64,000 nucleotides of DNA, taken from an uncultured Chromatiaceae bacterium (GTDB lineage Bacteria; Pseudomonadota; Gammaproteobacteria; Enterobacterales; Alteromonadaceae). Below are positions 63,267 through 64,000 of this stretch, in pieces. Location: NCBI GenBank assembly GCA_937978655.1, contig CALJUX010000013.1:30607-94606 (forward strand). Reading direction: 5' to 3'. The position numbers and the translations under genes are program-made. The notes under the pieces are model-generated. The model was not told the DNA's origin and made no database searches. It worked only from the letters and a program-made list of their open reading frames with translations. The first letter of the stretch is position 1; each line of letters opens with the position of its first letter.

Positions 63267-63304
63267 CCAATAAAAAACCCGCGTTGTTGCGGGTTTTTTA
63301 TTGG
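63267..63304. terminator. Bidirectional terminator between bamE and rnfH
   Basis: A 16-bp perfect stem CCAATAAAAAACCCGC / GCGGGTTTTTTATTGG with a GTTGTT loop lies between the two convergent genes. Confidence 0.9.
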
Positions 63305-63376
63305 TTGCGACCGGTAATCATCAGCGGTCACATTTTGTATCAGCGTAGCCAGTACAGGCCAAGCAGGTCTGCCGCA

Positions 63377-63745
63377 TCAATGTGCTGCATCACTGTCATC
63401 GTGCTCGTGCGGCTTGTGTTGCTGAGGCCGGCCCCCGGTCACTTTATCAGCGCGCCCTTCTTCTTTAGCTTTGTCAGCACGTTTTTTCCGCATATCTTTC
63501 GGGTCGGCGATCAGCGGCCGGTAAATTTCAATCCGATCCCCTGCGTTTAAGTTATCTTCCAGCCGTACTGTCCGACTCCAGATCCCAACTTTGTGCAGGC
63601 TTAGGTCAATCTCCGGATACATCCGCAAAATCCCCGAACTTTCAATCGCTTGCCGTACAGTGGCATCTACCGGCACACTGACACTGAGCAACGACTGCCG
63701 CTGCGGCAACGCAAACGCCACTTCAATCAGAATGACATCAGCCAT
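63377..63745 (-). CDS. rnfH: RnfH family protein (UPF0125)
   Basis: A small ubiquitin-like-fold protein of unknown exact role, usually beside ratA and smpB. The 122-residue product starts MADVILIEVAFALPQRQ and has the family segments VPVDATVRQAIESSG and VGIWSRTVRLEDNLNAGDRIEIYRPL, then a basic and His/Asp-rich tail. The start at 63745 is chosen over an earlier in-frame ATG because it matches homologues. It overlaps ratA by 8 bases. Confidence 0.93.
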   Translation of the reverse strand: MADVILIEVAFALPQRQSLLSVSVPVDATVRQAIESSGILRMYPEIDLSLHKVGIWSRTVRLEDNLNAGDRIEIYRPLIADPKDMRKKRADKAKEEGRADKVTGGRPQQHKPHEHDDSDAAH

Positions 63746-64000
63746 GTGACACTCCATACACTTGTTTGGCCCTGTTGGTGAACGCCATCACCATCGCGCC
63801 GGTCAGTTCATTAAAAGCCTTCCCAAAGGCAAATTCGATCAGTTTACTGGAAAACTCAAATTCCAGCTCCAACACCACTTTACAGGCCTGGTCGTTGAGT
63901 GGCACAAAACGCCAGCCACCGCGCAGAAATTTAAAAGGCCCGTCTACCAGTTCCATACCAATGCGCTGAAACGGCTCTAAGGTATTGCGGGTAGTGAAAC
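63738..64000 (-). CDS. ratA: Ubiquinone-binding/toxin-like protein RatA, C-terminal part (5' end outside window)
   Basis: The frame is open to the window end and encodes the C-terminal 87 residues or so of a START/polyketide cyclase-like protein. FTTRN, MELVDGPFKFLRGGWRFVPL, CKVVLELEFEFSSKLIEFAFGKAFNEL and AFTNRAKQVYG match RatA (also called PasT or COQ10-like). A start within the window at 63956 would give a truncated protein, so the true start lies beyond 64000. It overlaps rnfH by 8 bases, the standard ratA-rnfH pair. Confidence 0.9.
   Translation of the reverse strand, partial: FTTRNTLEPFQRIGMELVDGPFKFLRGGWRFVPLNDQACKVVLELEFEFSSKLIEFAFGKAFNELTGAMVMAFTNRAKQVYGVSHG

Overview
The window is a gammaproteobacterial chromosome segment. 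Marine or freshwater Alteromonadales-type bacteria (Rheinheimera/Alishewanella-like) are the best guess, from conserved gene order and protein similarity; the genus is inference. Almost every gene is a complete, densely packed chromosomal gene. I see no phage, insertion sequence, integrase or CRISPR array.

Layout. 1-13.9 kb (mostly minus strand): the housekeeping run nusA(start)-rimP-tRNA-fMet-tRNA-Leu-secG-tpiA-glmM-folP-ftsH-rlmE, divergent yhbY, an unknown small gene, then greA-carB-carA-dapB. 14.2-20 kb: an accessory block between dapB and dnaJ holding a sugar 1-kinase-like gene, a sugar-phosphate nucleotidyltransferase, a YqhD-type alcohol dehydrogenase, an NhaC-family antiporter and an M48 lipoprotein protease. 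20-24 kb: dnaJ-dnaK and luxS. 24.3-33 kb: a sugar uptake module (TonB-dependent receptor, two-domain NagZ-like GH3 hydrolase, single-domain sugar ABC ATPase, permease, periplasmic binding protein, divergent ROK regulator). 33-36.8 kb: a three-gene polysaccharide export cassette (outer-membrane barrel, short OPX protein, Wzz/tyrosine-kinase fusion). 37-39 kb: a chemoreceptor. 39.4-40.2 kb: tandem repeats attached to tRNA-Arg/tRNA-Arg/tRNA-Ser. 40.3-48.5 kb: csrA-lysC-alaS-recX, a membrane protein, a cupin and an S46 peptidase. 48.7-58.1 kb: YqhA, a hybrid sensor kinase and a diguanylate cyclase that both carry propeller-type sensor regions, a periplasmic solute-binding-like protein between them, and an aldehyde dehydrogenase. 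58.3-64 kb: grpE-hrcA, nadK, recN, bamE, rnfH and the 3' part of ratA.

How it works together. The heat-shock genes share RpoH-type promoters that I can read directly: upstream of rlmE-ftsH, dnaK, grpE and, less well, hrcA. An HrcA repressor is also encoded, which suggests two layers of heat-shock control. recN has a consensus LexA box. carAB has a terminator-like hairpin directly before the carA ribosome binding site, suggesting attenuation. The ABC operon and the TonB receptor each have a TTGACA promoter with a nearby palindrome, consistent with control by the ROK protein. The most interesting parts are the tRNA-linked repeats, the carAB leader, the compact polysaccharide export cassette and the sugar module. 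None of these is proven to be a new system from sequence alone.
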